A DNA stretch of 64,000 nucleotides from Geosiphon pyriformis (taxonomy: Eukaryota; Glomeromycota; Glomeromycetes; Archaeosporales; Geosiphonaceae). This document shows positions 36,198-47,346 of this stretch, in pieces. The DNA lies in assembly GCA_016748015.1 (NCBI GenBank), contig JAAOMT010000557.1:1-64000 (forward strand). Direction: 5' to 3'. Within the stretch, counting starts at the first letter, position 1, and each line of letters opens with the position of its first letter. The position numbers and the translations under genes are program-made. The notes below the pieces were generated by a model. It saw only the letters and a program-made list of their open reading frames with translations, was not told the DNA's origin and did not search any database.

Positions 36198-36480
36198 TAT
36201 GTGTAATATTTAAAATATCAATGTTTCTGCTAAGCAAAAAGATATTGTTTATTAATATATGAATATTGGGTGTTCAATTTTAATTGTTACAGAAACTAAG
36301 TTGATATTTAATTGTAACTCTTAAATAATAAACAAGTTGGAACATAAAAGTTTGCACTTATCTTGACTGTTTTTAATGACAAGCTAAAACATATTAAATT
36401 AATGTTATTTATAGAAATTTAAGAATTTTTAATAAGAATATAAAGTAGTTAATTAGAAATAGGTGTAATAAAAGAGGAAT
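36198..36480 (+). pseudogene. LINE copy B, start of ORF2 endonuclease
   Basis: Directly after the transposon, the plus strand reads CNI-stop-NINVSAKQKDIVY and SILIVTETKL. This is the start of the apurinic-type endonuclease of the LINE ORF2 (the family has CNVRGMNVPAKQ and SIVTETKL, from memory). The catalytic Glu of TETK is preserved. The match fades by about 36.45 kb, where another repeat begins. Confidence 0.75.
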
Positions 36481-36555
36481 TTCAAGATTTTTCTCAAAAA
36501 ATTGCAAAATTTTTCTTAAAAAATTACAAAATTTCAAGAATTTTAGGGTTTCTGG

Positions 36556-38108
36556 TGTTACAGTTCAAAAATTTAATAGGAATTATAAATAATATAAATT
36601 AGCCAATCATGAAATAGCACAGCAACAATTTATAAAAAAAAATGATTTACAAATAACAGCAAGCACTATTGTACAATAGCAGCAAACATTATCATGCAAA
36701 AGCAGCAAACACTATTTCACAATAGCAGCAAGCACTATTTAGAAATAATGAAAATAGAGTATTACAAAACATTATTTTGTAAAACAATAATTATATATAT
36801 ATACAATAGTTTTTAATGATGAAGAAAAAAAACAGCTTTAATTAGAAGCAACAAATATCTAAATAAAATCTTATTCAAAAAGAATTAATAAAAAAAATAA
36901 TAAATTGAATGAACATCACAATTACGAGATTAACAATAGAATTTACATACCCTCTCTAGCAAATGAAACTATCATTCTATCTCTGAACCCTTTGGAAGAA
37001 TAATCCCTAATTAAGATTATTCACATAGTTACTAATTAAATTGAAAAAGCTTTATTATATACTTAGAGAAATTGCGAAAAGGCCATTAACATTCCGTGTT
37101 TCTAGATTAGAGAAACACATTAGGCAATTGCAAAGATAGCTTCAGAGAAGACCCCAAACAGTGGGTAGATTTTAGATTAACCTTTGGAAAGAAGTATACA
37201 ACATACAAAGACAACTAGAATTAAAGAGAAAACTTACATTACAACATCAAAAAAAAACCTTTAGTACATTATCATTAATATTAAACACATAAAATAGAGG
37301 AACTCATGAAAGACTGATTGCAATTAAAACAAGAGATCAACAATTAAAATATACCAAAAAAACACTTCTATAACACTGATTAAAGAAATTAAAAGAATCC
37401 AAAGAATTTTATATAATATTAATTATGTATATATAGTAAAAGTGTTAAAAGTAGAAAAAAAAGAAAAAATTCAATTCAGAATTAATACTAATAATCTATT
37501 AATTATCTAATATCTCTTTCTTCAAAAGTAATTTTCTATAATTAAAGTAGAATTAAATTACATATTAATAAAATATTAATTATTACTTGAATCCATATTA
37601 TCATTATTTGATTAAGAAAATTAATTATTTCCACTCTATTAATATTTTATGTTGATAGAATTCAATACCTAATTACACTAAACCAATAGCTTCTAATCAT
37701 AACTATTAACAAAATACTAATTTTTTATTTTTTTTTATTTTTATTTATTTTTATTTTTTTATTGTTTACTAATTAATTAAAAAGATTAAGCACTGAGTAA
37801 TTAATGTCAAGGATAGCCTGATAAAAAACCTGTAAAACAAGAATAAAAAACTCATAAAATTAAGAATAGCTTACTAAAAAGACAAAACTGCCAGAAAAAC
37901 CAGTCATTAAGTTGAGAAAAAAATTCACAGAACAAGCTTCTAAAAAGGTACTGAAACAATTATTGAATTTCTGTTCATTATACAAAGAACTTAACAAAAA
38001 AAACTTTCAGATCATAAAAACCTTCAGAATTATTAACATAATCAAGCTATTGAAACCAAGTTACAGATTTATTATTTGTACTAATATCTCAAATAATCAC
38101 TTGTAACA
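36556..38108. repeat. unclassified repeat with TGTTACA / TGTAACA ends (candidate LTR-like unit)
   Basis: The interval starts TGTTACA and ends TGTAACA, the same termini as the Ty3 LTRs in this window. Its last 53 bp recur at 17724-17775, and its inner part (about 36600-37500) recurs in decayed form at 41.95-42.8 kb. Near 36650-36740 are short repeats of AGCAGCAAACACTATT. No target duplication is visible and no protein was recognised, so the boundaries are provisional. Confidence 0.45.
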
Positions 38109-40640
38109 TCAACTAATTATGAATTTAACATTTGATGCTCCTTTCTAATACCTGCCAGATACTTTTTAAGTCTTATCTCTTGTATTTTTATTTTTATTTT
38201 TATTTTTACTTTTTTTTTGGTATTGTAAAAACTGGCAAATTAAGACTAAGACTAAAATTTAAGCCAATTGGTTCTGAATTAAAGCTAGGAATATATTATT
38301 AGAATTTTTTTGTTTAAAATATTAAGTGGCATAACAAAAAACTTTTGCTATTCAAGACTGTTAGTTAAGTCACAAAGTCAATATTAAAGTGTAAGTAATT
38401 TGTTGACTTGTCTGATGTTATATGTATAAACTTTTGTGATTAAAAGAAAGTATAAAATCAAGTTATATAAACTAGATATAAAAAGTCCAATGTTTTGGTT
38501 GGCTTAAATTGAAAAAATTCAGTTATCAATACAGTTTACTAAACTTGGCTTGTTAAAAAACTATGTCAAATATCTACTTGTCTTTATAATGAATACTTTA
38601 TAGTATAATAATTACTTTTAGCTTGATAATAATAATTTTTTTATCTTTTAAGAGTGTTTAAAGATTCTAATAAAAATTATTTATGCTATTTTTAATTCAA
38701 ATCTTTTTAAATAAAAATTGTGAATAAGCTTAAGTATTCAGGTATATATGTAGTCTTTTTGTTGTTTTGGATTATTATGTTCTCAAATTAAAATATCTGT
38801 TATCTTTTTTAGCATATTAGAAGAAAAGCTACTTAAAATAAGACAAAGTACTAACTAAAATATATTTTACCAAAAACAGAATCTTAAAAGCAATTACTTT
38901 GCTTTACATAAAGTTTGGGTAAAAAAAAAAAACAAAAAACAAAAACAAATATGATTGTTTTTGTTCTGGAAATTACTATCTAACTGAATATAATTAAAAA
39001 AAAATTTTTTGCTTTGAAGAAAATTAAAATCTAGTATTTCTTTAGAACAAAAAAGAAAAATAAGATTTTCATATCATATTTTAATAAAAATTTTAGTGTT
39101 TACAAATCTTTATTTTCAGTGAATCTTTAATATAAAAAAAATTTAAAGTTTTATTCTAGTAAAAAATATGTTTTTGTGATGTTCTATTTATATAATTTCT
39201 TTCAATGTATAAAAAATAGATATTGGTTTTGCTATTATTGTTCTAATATTCATAACAATTATTATTGGTAAGTCTTTCTGTTGTGCTGATATTTAATAAT
39301 TGTGGCCATTTTTTATATTGTTATGAACAAACACAATTTGTTAATAATAAAGTTAAATTTTTTTTGGGTCTAAAAATCTTTAAAACTTATATAAAAGAAT
39401 ATATAATTGTCAATAAAGCCAAAGTTTACAATTGCTTTGAGAAAAAAATTAAGACACTTATTTGCATAAAAGCAGTCTGCTTAATTATATTTAAATGTAT
39501 TTAAAAAACAATTAAAGATAAGAAACTTTTTAGTAAGATATTGTTAAAATATTTAATATTAATATAACAGAAAAGATATTACTATAGAAAAAACCAGAAT
39601 AAATATTTAATTTTTGTTATGCAGATATTAAATAAAAGTTTTTTTGAGCTGTAACTACTTTGATTATAATGTTAGTTGTGGTTTGTTTTTTTTATAAAAG
39701 AATTTATAAGATAAGTTTTTGAACCTTTTGCTTAATATAAAAAAACTAATAATTAATAATATTGATTTATTATGTATATTAAAGATTGATAAAAATCTGA
39801 AGATTATTAATATTAAAATTAACAAAAAAATTATTGTTAAGTGAATTTTTTAATAAAAAAAATATAAATAAATTGTTTGTAAAGTATAGAAAAATGGTCA
39901 AAGAAAATAAATTATAAATTTTATATTTTAACATATTTATAACTTGATTAGATTTTTTGTTTCTATTGATTTTATGTTTTTTTGGTTAAATTTGTACAGT
40001 GTAATATTCTCTTAAATTTGCAAAAACAAGTTTAATCTAAAAATTAAAATACATTAACATTTTTATTTTTTATTTTGGAAAGTATTTTAATAACTAAGCA
40101 AACAGTTAATTTATTTTATAAAATTTTTAGCATAAAAAGTTTTTACAAGTATATGTTTGCAAATATTTGGTAAATCAAATGTTTTTGATATTTTAGAGAT
40201 TTGAATAGTAAGTTAAATATATTTTGTTTTTAAACAAAAAAATAAAAATATCAAAAAAAAAAAAATTTTTTGAAAAATAAAGATTGGCAAAAAAAATTTT
40301 GCTGATTTATTTTTATATTATTATAATTTAATACTGGATAACAAAATAATATTAAAGATTAAATACTTTATTAAAAAAATTATTAAATAGTCTTTGTAAT
40401 ATATTTACAATTTATTTAAGTAATATAAATTATTATTGAGTTGTTATAAACTTGCAAAAACATTAAAAGATTAAATTGATTTTATTTATAAATAGTTTTC
40501 TAATCTTAAAACTAAATTGCAAGCTGATAATATAAAATTTTTCAATAAGATAATAAATTATTCTATTGTTTAACAAAGTAAACATTACAATAAAAAAATA
40601 TAGATGATAATATCAAAAATGTAAATAATATAAAGTATTA
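38109..40640. other. AT-rich repeat-derived DNA, unresolved
   Basis: No intact gene. Plus-strand translation gives short readable pieces, for example an open stretch of 79 codons at 39265-39504, that suggest a heavily decayed transposon ORF. I could not tie them to a family. Confidence 0.3.
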
Positions 40641-40915
40641 TCTAAATAGAAAAAGTAATCAGAAACTTATTAATAAAAACATAAGAACTATATAATAACA
40701 TAAAAAAATATAATAATACAAGATAATACAAAATAATATAAAATAATATAAAATAACATAAAATAATCCAGAATAATATTAAATAATATACAATAGCATA
40801 AAATAGCACAAAATAATTAGTAATAACATAAAATAACTAGTTATAATATAAAAAAATAAAGCAATAGCTAAAATAGCAAGTAATAGTTAGCAATAATAAG
40901 CAATTAAAGGCAATT
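40641..40915. repeat. degenerate AAATAATATA low-complexity array
   Basis: Repeated short units of the AAAATAATAT and AACATAAAATAA type; the same kind of sequence as 5819-6345. Confidence 0.7.
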
Positions 40916-43440
40916 TTATAAAACTAAAAAATAAGTATAAAAAAAATGGTTTTAGTAAATAAAAAAACAAACCAAATAAAAATTAATTTTTTTTAATATC
41001 TTTCTTTTAAACATAATAATCTTTTATTTTATTTTTTTTATATTCTATATTAATTAAATAAAATATTATTATTTAATTTAAAAAGTACATGATTTTAATA
41101 CTCTGATTTTCAAAATCTAATTAATTGTTTTTTTTATTTTTATTTTAAATTAGATACTATTAGCATAAATGCTTTTAAAACTTTAAAAACTAAATTAATT
41201 ATTTTTGATCATAATAATTGACAAAATACTAATTTTTTTTTTTTACTTTTTTTTTTTTTTCTTGTAGAATAATAACATTGAAAATTGATTATTTAAAAAT
41301 AATTTCATAATAGTTTGGTAAAAAAAAAAAGCTTTTTCTAATTTAAATATTAACTTTATTTTGTTAACTTACTAAAAAAATAAAAAAACAATATCAGATT
41401 CTAGTAACTGTATTCACTAGTTTAGAGAGAAATATAATTATAGCAACATAATTCAAAAAATAAAATTTCTGTATTTTATAATAAAAAAACTAAATAAGTA
41501 TAACTTTAAACAAGAAAACTTTCAAAAACTGATAATTGACTTAACTAATAAAATGAATTTATCTATACTTAATTGACTTTAATTATTAAATTACAAGTAC
41601 CAAATATTACAATCATATTCTATCAAGTTTATCTGTAATAATAATAAAATATTTAATAAGTTAATACTTATACAATTCAAAGTTACTATATAAAAACTTA
41701 ATTTTTTTTTGTTATAATAAACTGTTTCTATTATGTTTTTTAAATGCTTTACAATTTAAATTTATTCTAAAAAAATCAATTTTTTAATTTTAGATATATT
41801 GAATTAATTTAATTAATATATATATTTGGAAAATCTATTTTAATTGGTAAAATTAAATTTATTAATGAAATTTTTTTCTATTAAAAACAATATTATGGTT
41901 TAAAAATTTAAATTATTTAATTATAATATAATACAGTAATAATTTTAAAATAATAATAATTAATATAGCAACAATTATCAGTTAATGTTGATAACAAATA
42001 TTGTTTTACAATAACAACAAACATTATAATATAATAATAATAAACTTTATATTAAAATATTAAAAATAAAATATTAAAATATTTTTTTTGTAGAACTATA
42101 AATATATATATATAATAATTTTAATATTAAAAAAAATCATTTTTTATCTTTTATTTTTCAGCTTTTATTATATTAATTGTTTTTAATATTTATTTTTAAA
42201 TAAATATCCAAATAAATTTTTAATTAAAAAGAAATAAAAAATAATATTGAAAACTAAATTATTATAATAAAAGTATTAAAAAACTTATTTGTATTGTTTA
42301 TTGAATAAAATTGTTATTTGTTAGTTAAATTTTTTAAAAGAATAATCTCTAATTAAAATTATTTATTTTATTATTAATTAATAAAAACTTTATTGTTAAA
42401 ATTAGAAAAAATGTTAAAAAATTATTAATATTTTGTGTTTTTAAATTAAAGAAATATATAGACAATTGCAAAAATAGCTTTAAAAAAGATTTTAATATCA
42501 ACAAATAAATTTTAAATTAACTTTTAAAAAAATACATAAAATATATATGTTAAATTTTAATAAAAAAAAAATATAACAATAATTAAAAATTAAAAAAAAA
42601 CTTATATTGTAATATTAATAAAAAATTTTTAATATAAAATTAGTATTATTATATTATTAAAATTAAGAAATTTATAAAAAATTAATCATAATTAAATTAA
42701 AAATATTAACAATTAATATACCAAGAAAATATTTTTTTAATAATGAATTTTTAATATATAGACAAAAAATTTAAAAAATAAAAATTAATAAAAAAAATAA
42801 AAATTATCAAAAAATTATTTTATTTAATGAATAGTTTTAAAAGTCTTTATTTTTTCAAAATTTTATAAAAATAATATTATTAAAATTATTATTTTTATAA
42901 ACTTAGAAAAAAAATTAATAACTAATTTTTTGTTATAATTTATAACAAATAAAAAAAATTTACAGAAAAAATCAAAATAATAATTAATTACAACAAAAAA
43001 TTTTAATATTTTTATTAATTAAAATATATTATAAATCTGTTTATTGCAAATTTTTAATTAATTTATAATTTGTGTATTTTAAAATATAAATTATTTTATT
43101 AATAAATTAAAATTGCAAATATAATAAATTAAAATTAAATAATATATTAATTATAAATTATTAAAAATAACATTTTTAATTAAAACCTAATTTTATAACT
43201 TTATTTTGTGAATTTAAAAACAGATTTATGCAATATTTGTAAAATAATTTACAATTTAAACTTATAAAAAACTTTAAAAAACCAATTTATTTTAATAAAA
43301 ATACTAAATTAACAAAAAACATAAAAACTTATTAATTTGTTATTATAAAAAAAATAAAATTTTATTATTATTATTATTATTATTAATTAACAAATAAAAT
43401 TCAATTATTATTTACTAAAATACAACAAATATAATTTAAT
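40916..43440. other. AT-rich DNA with a second, decayed copy of the 36.6-37.5 kb repeat
   Basis: From about 41950 to 42800 the sequence follows the order of 36.6-37.5 kb. Compare AAGAATAATCTCTAATTAAA (42339 on) with AAGAATAATCCCTAATTAAG (36999 on); the AAGAAATATATAGACAATTGC segment matches its counterpart near 37110. C and G of the older copy are mostly replaced by T and A. The rest of the interval is AT-rich without recognisable genes. Confidence 0.55.
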
Positions 43441-45205
43441 CATTTTGTAGTCCTGGTCGGTTCCCGTTGTCCTCTGTTCTTAGAAAGTCTCTGTATTTTG
43501 ATTCGGTCAAATTTCTTAAGTGTTTTGGTGTCGTTTTTGGTGATCAGCTTTTTGATAAGAAAGGTGTTTTGTTGGATTGGAAAACTTTTCGTTATTGGAA
43601 AAGGTTGGATCCGCATGGCCCTGTGCCTCACTGGTTCATGGTTTCTTCTGAGTTTTTGAAAGGTCAGGATTACTCATTGTCTGGTTCTGTTGGCTTAGCA
43701 GAAAAGCTTGGTTTGGACATTTTGGGGTCTGGGGAATTTTCTGTGGTTAAAGATGGATTGCATGACATTTGGTTAGACTCTTTTGAAGTCTTCACGGATG
43801 GGTCTTTGAGGAATGCAGGCTCTGTTGAGGTCGCCTGTGGTGCTGCTGCGTACTTTCCAGTCTTGGATATGAGTATTGGTGTCACTGTTCGTGGCCTTTT
43901 GTCATCTACTATGGCCGAATTGCAGGCTGTCACTTTGGCTTTGGAGTGTGTTCCTTCTTCAAGTACTGTGGTGTTGTGTCTTAACAGCCAGGCTGCCATT
44001 GACGCATGTGTGTCTGAGATGTCTTTGGTTGCTTCTGATTTCCGTAATCAATACTGGCTGGAGAGGTGTCATATTTTCAATTTGGTCAGGGATAAGGATC
44101 TTAGTGTGAGTTGGGTTAAGGTGAAAGGACACTCTGGGATTCCTGGTAATGTGAGAGCTGACTTGGCTGCTGGGGCTGCCTCTGGGTCTCCCTTTTCCCT
44201 TTGTGCCGATGTGCGTGAACATTTTTTGGTGGCTAAGGGTGTCGCTGTTTCTGGTAATGCCCGTCATTTTGTCAGAAATATTTTTCGATTAATTCGTTGT
44301 GCTTGTTGAGAAGCTGGGCCTGGTTGTGATGTAGTTCCGGATGCGATGATTGGTTGCATAGACTGGGTTGTCACGGCGAAGGTGTGGCATCCTGATTCTC
44401 ATATGCTTGCTGGGTTCACTAGCCGCACATTCTCATCGCTTTGCACTTATGTTATGAAGGCTGTGCACAGGAGGTTGCCGGTGGCCGTTAGGAAGAGGTT
44501 GTATGATAAATGCTACCCTAGTGTGTTGTGTTTGTTTTGCGATGAGGTGGAGTTCTCTGACCACGTTTTTACTTGTGTTTATAAGTCTGGCATTCGTGGT
44601 GAGATTTTGGCAGAGGCTTCTGCTCGTTGGTCAGTTTTGGCTGGTGGTCCCTCTGCTTTTGCTATGTTGTGGGTTTTGTCTCAATGTTCCATTGATGTTG
44701 GGCTGTACACTTTGGTGTGCAAGGGGTTTGTGCTAGAGAAGTGATATGAGGAGGCTTGCAATGTTTTTGAGGATAGAAAGGTGGCCACTGTTAGGATTGT
44801 TGATTATGTCAGGTTCGTTGTTGGTTTACATCGTGCTAAGGTATGGTTGGCTAGAGCCAGCCACCGGGTGGTGATGGAGAAGGCTGGTCTGGTCTGTGAT
44901 GTTGGTGTTGTTTCTGGGCTCCCTTGTGGTGTGTCTTCGGTTTTGTCTGACAGTGTTGTGAGATTGCTTGGTTTGGCCAATTCTTTTGCTGTTAGCTTTG
45001 GTCATCGGAAGCCTTTTTGTTTCTTTTCTGGACTGGGTGGCAGTGTGCGGGTAGTTATAGATGTGTAGTGTTGCCTTGTCTGGCCTGAGTGGCTAGCCAC
45101 ATGTAGAAAGTGCGTGAGTCGCATTTAGTTTGAGCCTCTTAGTTTGGTTCTATGTACTAGATAGTGATTGGGCTACACTCATTAAAATGCGTTAAAAAAA
45201 AAAAA
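43441..45205 (+). mobile_element. LINE (copy C), 5'-truncated, with poly(A) tail
   Basis: A GC-normal insertion in AT-rich DNA. It starts abruptly inside ORF2 upstream of the RNase H domain and ends in a 3' UTR and 12 As (45194-45205). The octamer AATTTAAT occurs on both sides (43433-43440 and 45204-45211) and could be the target duplication, but the low complexity makes this weak. The element is 5'-truncated as is typical for target-primed reverse transcription. Copy A (17.8-20.6 kb) is the same family, far more mutated. Confidence 0.9.
43467..45068 (+). pseudogene. LINE ORF2 C-terminal part: RNase H and tail, two TGA stops
   Basis: One phase runs from 43467 to the terminator at 45066-45068, broken only by TGA at 44307-44309 and 44742-44744. 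RNase H (type I) is complete: Asp in EVFTDGSLRNAG, Glu in MAELQAVTLALE, Asp region LNSQAAIDAC, and WVKVKGHSGIPGNVRADLAA. A C-terminal region follows with AKVWHPDSHML, RRLPVAVRKRLYDK and a Cys/His cluster (VLCLFCDEVEFSDHVFTC) that is probably zinc-binding. Both stops lie where Trp (TGG) would fit, so single G-to-A changes explain them. Confidence 0.9.
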
Positions 45206-46758
45206 TTTAATATATAATTAATTATTTACTAATTAAAACAATATTACATATTTAATATAATAGAAACATTATAATTAATATTAAAAAAAACAAATAACTT
45301 GATTTAAACTAAAATATATTACATAGTTTTTAAAAAGACTTTATCTATATTTAATTTTTCTATTAATAAAATTTTAATTATAATAAAAAAATTATTAAAT
45401 TTAATAAAAACTTTTTTTATTTTTTTTTAAGTTAACATTTAACATTTAAATTTTTTTGGTGTTAAACAAATTAATTAATCTAATATTTATAATATTAAAC
45501 TCCAAATTTGTATTATATATTAATATAATTACATAATATAATTATAATTATAATTAAATTTAAAATATTTATGAAATTTATTTAAATAAACAAATTAAAA
45601 ACTTGTATAATTTGGTTTTTATAAAATAAACAGTTAAATAAAAAACATTGTAACAATGCAAAAAAACAAAATAAAAACAGTATTATATTTAAATTTATTT
45701 GTATTTAATAATTTATAATTATAATAATAATTATTATTATTATAATTAATATTTGAAAATTTATTTTACTTATTAAAAAAGACAACTTTTAACAAAACCT
45801 TAAAAATAAAGCTTTAATTTTAATGTTTTAAATTCCAAATTAATAGTAAATTTCTTAAATACAAATTGCAAAAATGATAACTACTTAACTTACTTATAAC
45901 AAAATTTCAGGCATTATGAAAAATGTAAAAACTTTGTAATTTAGGAGACTGTTAAAATCTGATGTAAAAAAGAATAAAACTAAAAATTTAGACCAAATTA
46001 AGAAACAATTAGAGAAGAAAAGCGATTCAAGTCAAATTTCTCTTATATGATTAATTTCCACATTTTTGGTGACAGCAGAAATAACAGTAATGGGATTTGT
46101 GGGGCTAAGGAAGAAAAAAACACAAATTAAGCCAATGCAACGCGCCCCATATATACTAGTTATTTCACAATATTTGGGTTTGGCATAACCAAATAACTCA
46201 CTTTCAAATGTGATACTAATAATCAAACCCACTGTGAATTTTATTGATAAACAAAATTAATTTTCGATAAATAGCGAATGTTACAAAATTGAATTAATAT
46301 TTAAAAAGCCACTTGTCTAATACACTTTGATTATCACAATACATCCCCAAAGAATACAGCTGATATGGAAGCTCATTTCGCATTCAAGATCTATATTAAA
46401 TGTTCTTGTTGGCATCTAACTACCCATGATGTCCCGCAAGACACCTAAATACCTAATTTCGATCACAATGAAAATGAAATAAAAAATGATGAAAGGATAA
46501 AGGGTATAAAATTGCAAAATAATATCGATCCATTTAAATTTAGTAGGAAATATTGAGTTGAAAAAATGTGATTTGAGAAAAGAATTTAAATATCAAATGA
46601 ATAAACTCATATATGCCGTTCTGAAAAAAGAAAACAGAAAAATAATGAATATAAAATGTCCAAAACGAAATAAACTAAAAATATTTTGAATTTATCAAGA
46701 TTGATTCCAAGTTTAACCCTCCATAATGAATAGTTTCTTGATTATTAAAGTCAAATTC
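45206..46758. other. AT-rich spacer
   Basis: No gene recognised. Around 46040-46200 composition is more balanced and a segment TTTTTGGTGACAGCAGAAAT resembles TTTCGGTGACAGTAAGAAT near 49718, so a small dispersed repeat may be present. Confidence 0.35.
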
Positions 46759-47346
46759 TCATTCTTCCATAATATCTTGAAACTGAAACTCTTTCTCAGC
46801 CTTTTGGCAAACATACATGTCCTGCTCGTTAAAGCTTTGCCAATCGTGTAAAAATTCTTGGCGTATATTATGAGCTTCTTCATTAAAATAAAGGTCAGAA
46901 TATTGACCACTACTGCGTGATTCCTCCTTCATATATTGTTCCGACGCCCAGGTTGAATAGGTGGGATAGCAAGGTTGGTATTTCGAATGATGGACGCAAT
47001 TACATTGGCTGGGCTCTTCTTGGCTATCACCACAATAGGGTACGGGAATGACATCAATTATCGAGTTGAAATCTTTAATATCGGAATTAGAATCACTTTT
47101 AAAAGTAAAATCACTTTCTAATATGCAGTCACTCTGAAAAAATGGTTCAAACTCTTCAGTAAGGTTTAGAGTATCAAACCGAGAAATAAACTGAGAGATA
47201 TTCTGCTGCTCTGAGGGTTCTTTTATCGTTGACGTTTCTTGATTAAAATCCTCCGGCCAAATGGCCTTTGTGGGGTCAAGTTCATAAAAGTGAGAGTAGT
47301 CATCGTCCCAGACAGAAATTTGTGAAAGTATTGGTAAGGTAACCAT
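46759..47346 (-). CDS. hypothetical acidic protein, 195 residues
   Basis: A single uninterrupted minus-strand frame of balanced composition, flanked by AT-rich DNA. It starts MVTLPILSQISVWDDDYSHF and ends QFQDIMEE. The product is acidic and rich in Glu, Asp, Ser, Gln and Phe/Tyr, with a Cys/His-containing patch (CNCVHHSKYQPCYP) in the middle. There is no signal peptide or membrane segment. I recognise no family. An upstream overlapping frame (47223-47483) could provide an alternative first exon, but no convincing donor was found. It may be a lineage-specific gene. Confidence 0.55.
   Translation of the reverse strand: MVTLPILSQISVWDDDYSHFYELDPTKAIWPEDFNQETSTIKEPSEQQNISQFISRFDTLNLTEEFEPFFQSDCILESDFTFKSDSNSDIKDFNSIIDVIPVPYCGDSQEEPSQCNCVHHSKYQPCYPTYSTWASEQYMKEESRSSGQYSDLYFNEEAHNIRQEFLHDWQSFNEQDMYVCQKAEKEFQFQDIMEE

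Larger units (their letters stand above)
34842..36199 (+). mobile_element. Tc1/mariner (DD34E) DNA transposon with TA target duplication
   Basis: The element spans 34844-36197 (1354 bp) and is flanked by TA on both sides (34842-34843, 36198-36199). Terminal inverted repeats of about 28 bp begin CAGGGGAGTATAAAAAGTAT on the left; the right end is complementary with one mismatch. It encodes one transposase on the plus strand. Removing the element and one TA joins LINE copy B back in a readable frame, so the insertion site is exact. Because the host LINE is much more decayed than the transposon, the insertion is younger than most of that decay. Confidence 0.95.

Noticed and set aside
43670-44267. 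Minus-strand frames in LINE copy C
   Set aside because: Shadows of the RNase H-coding strand; no recognisable protein.
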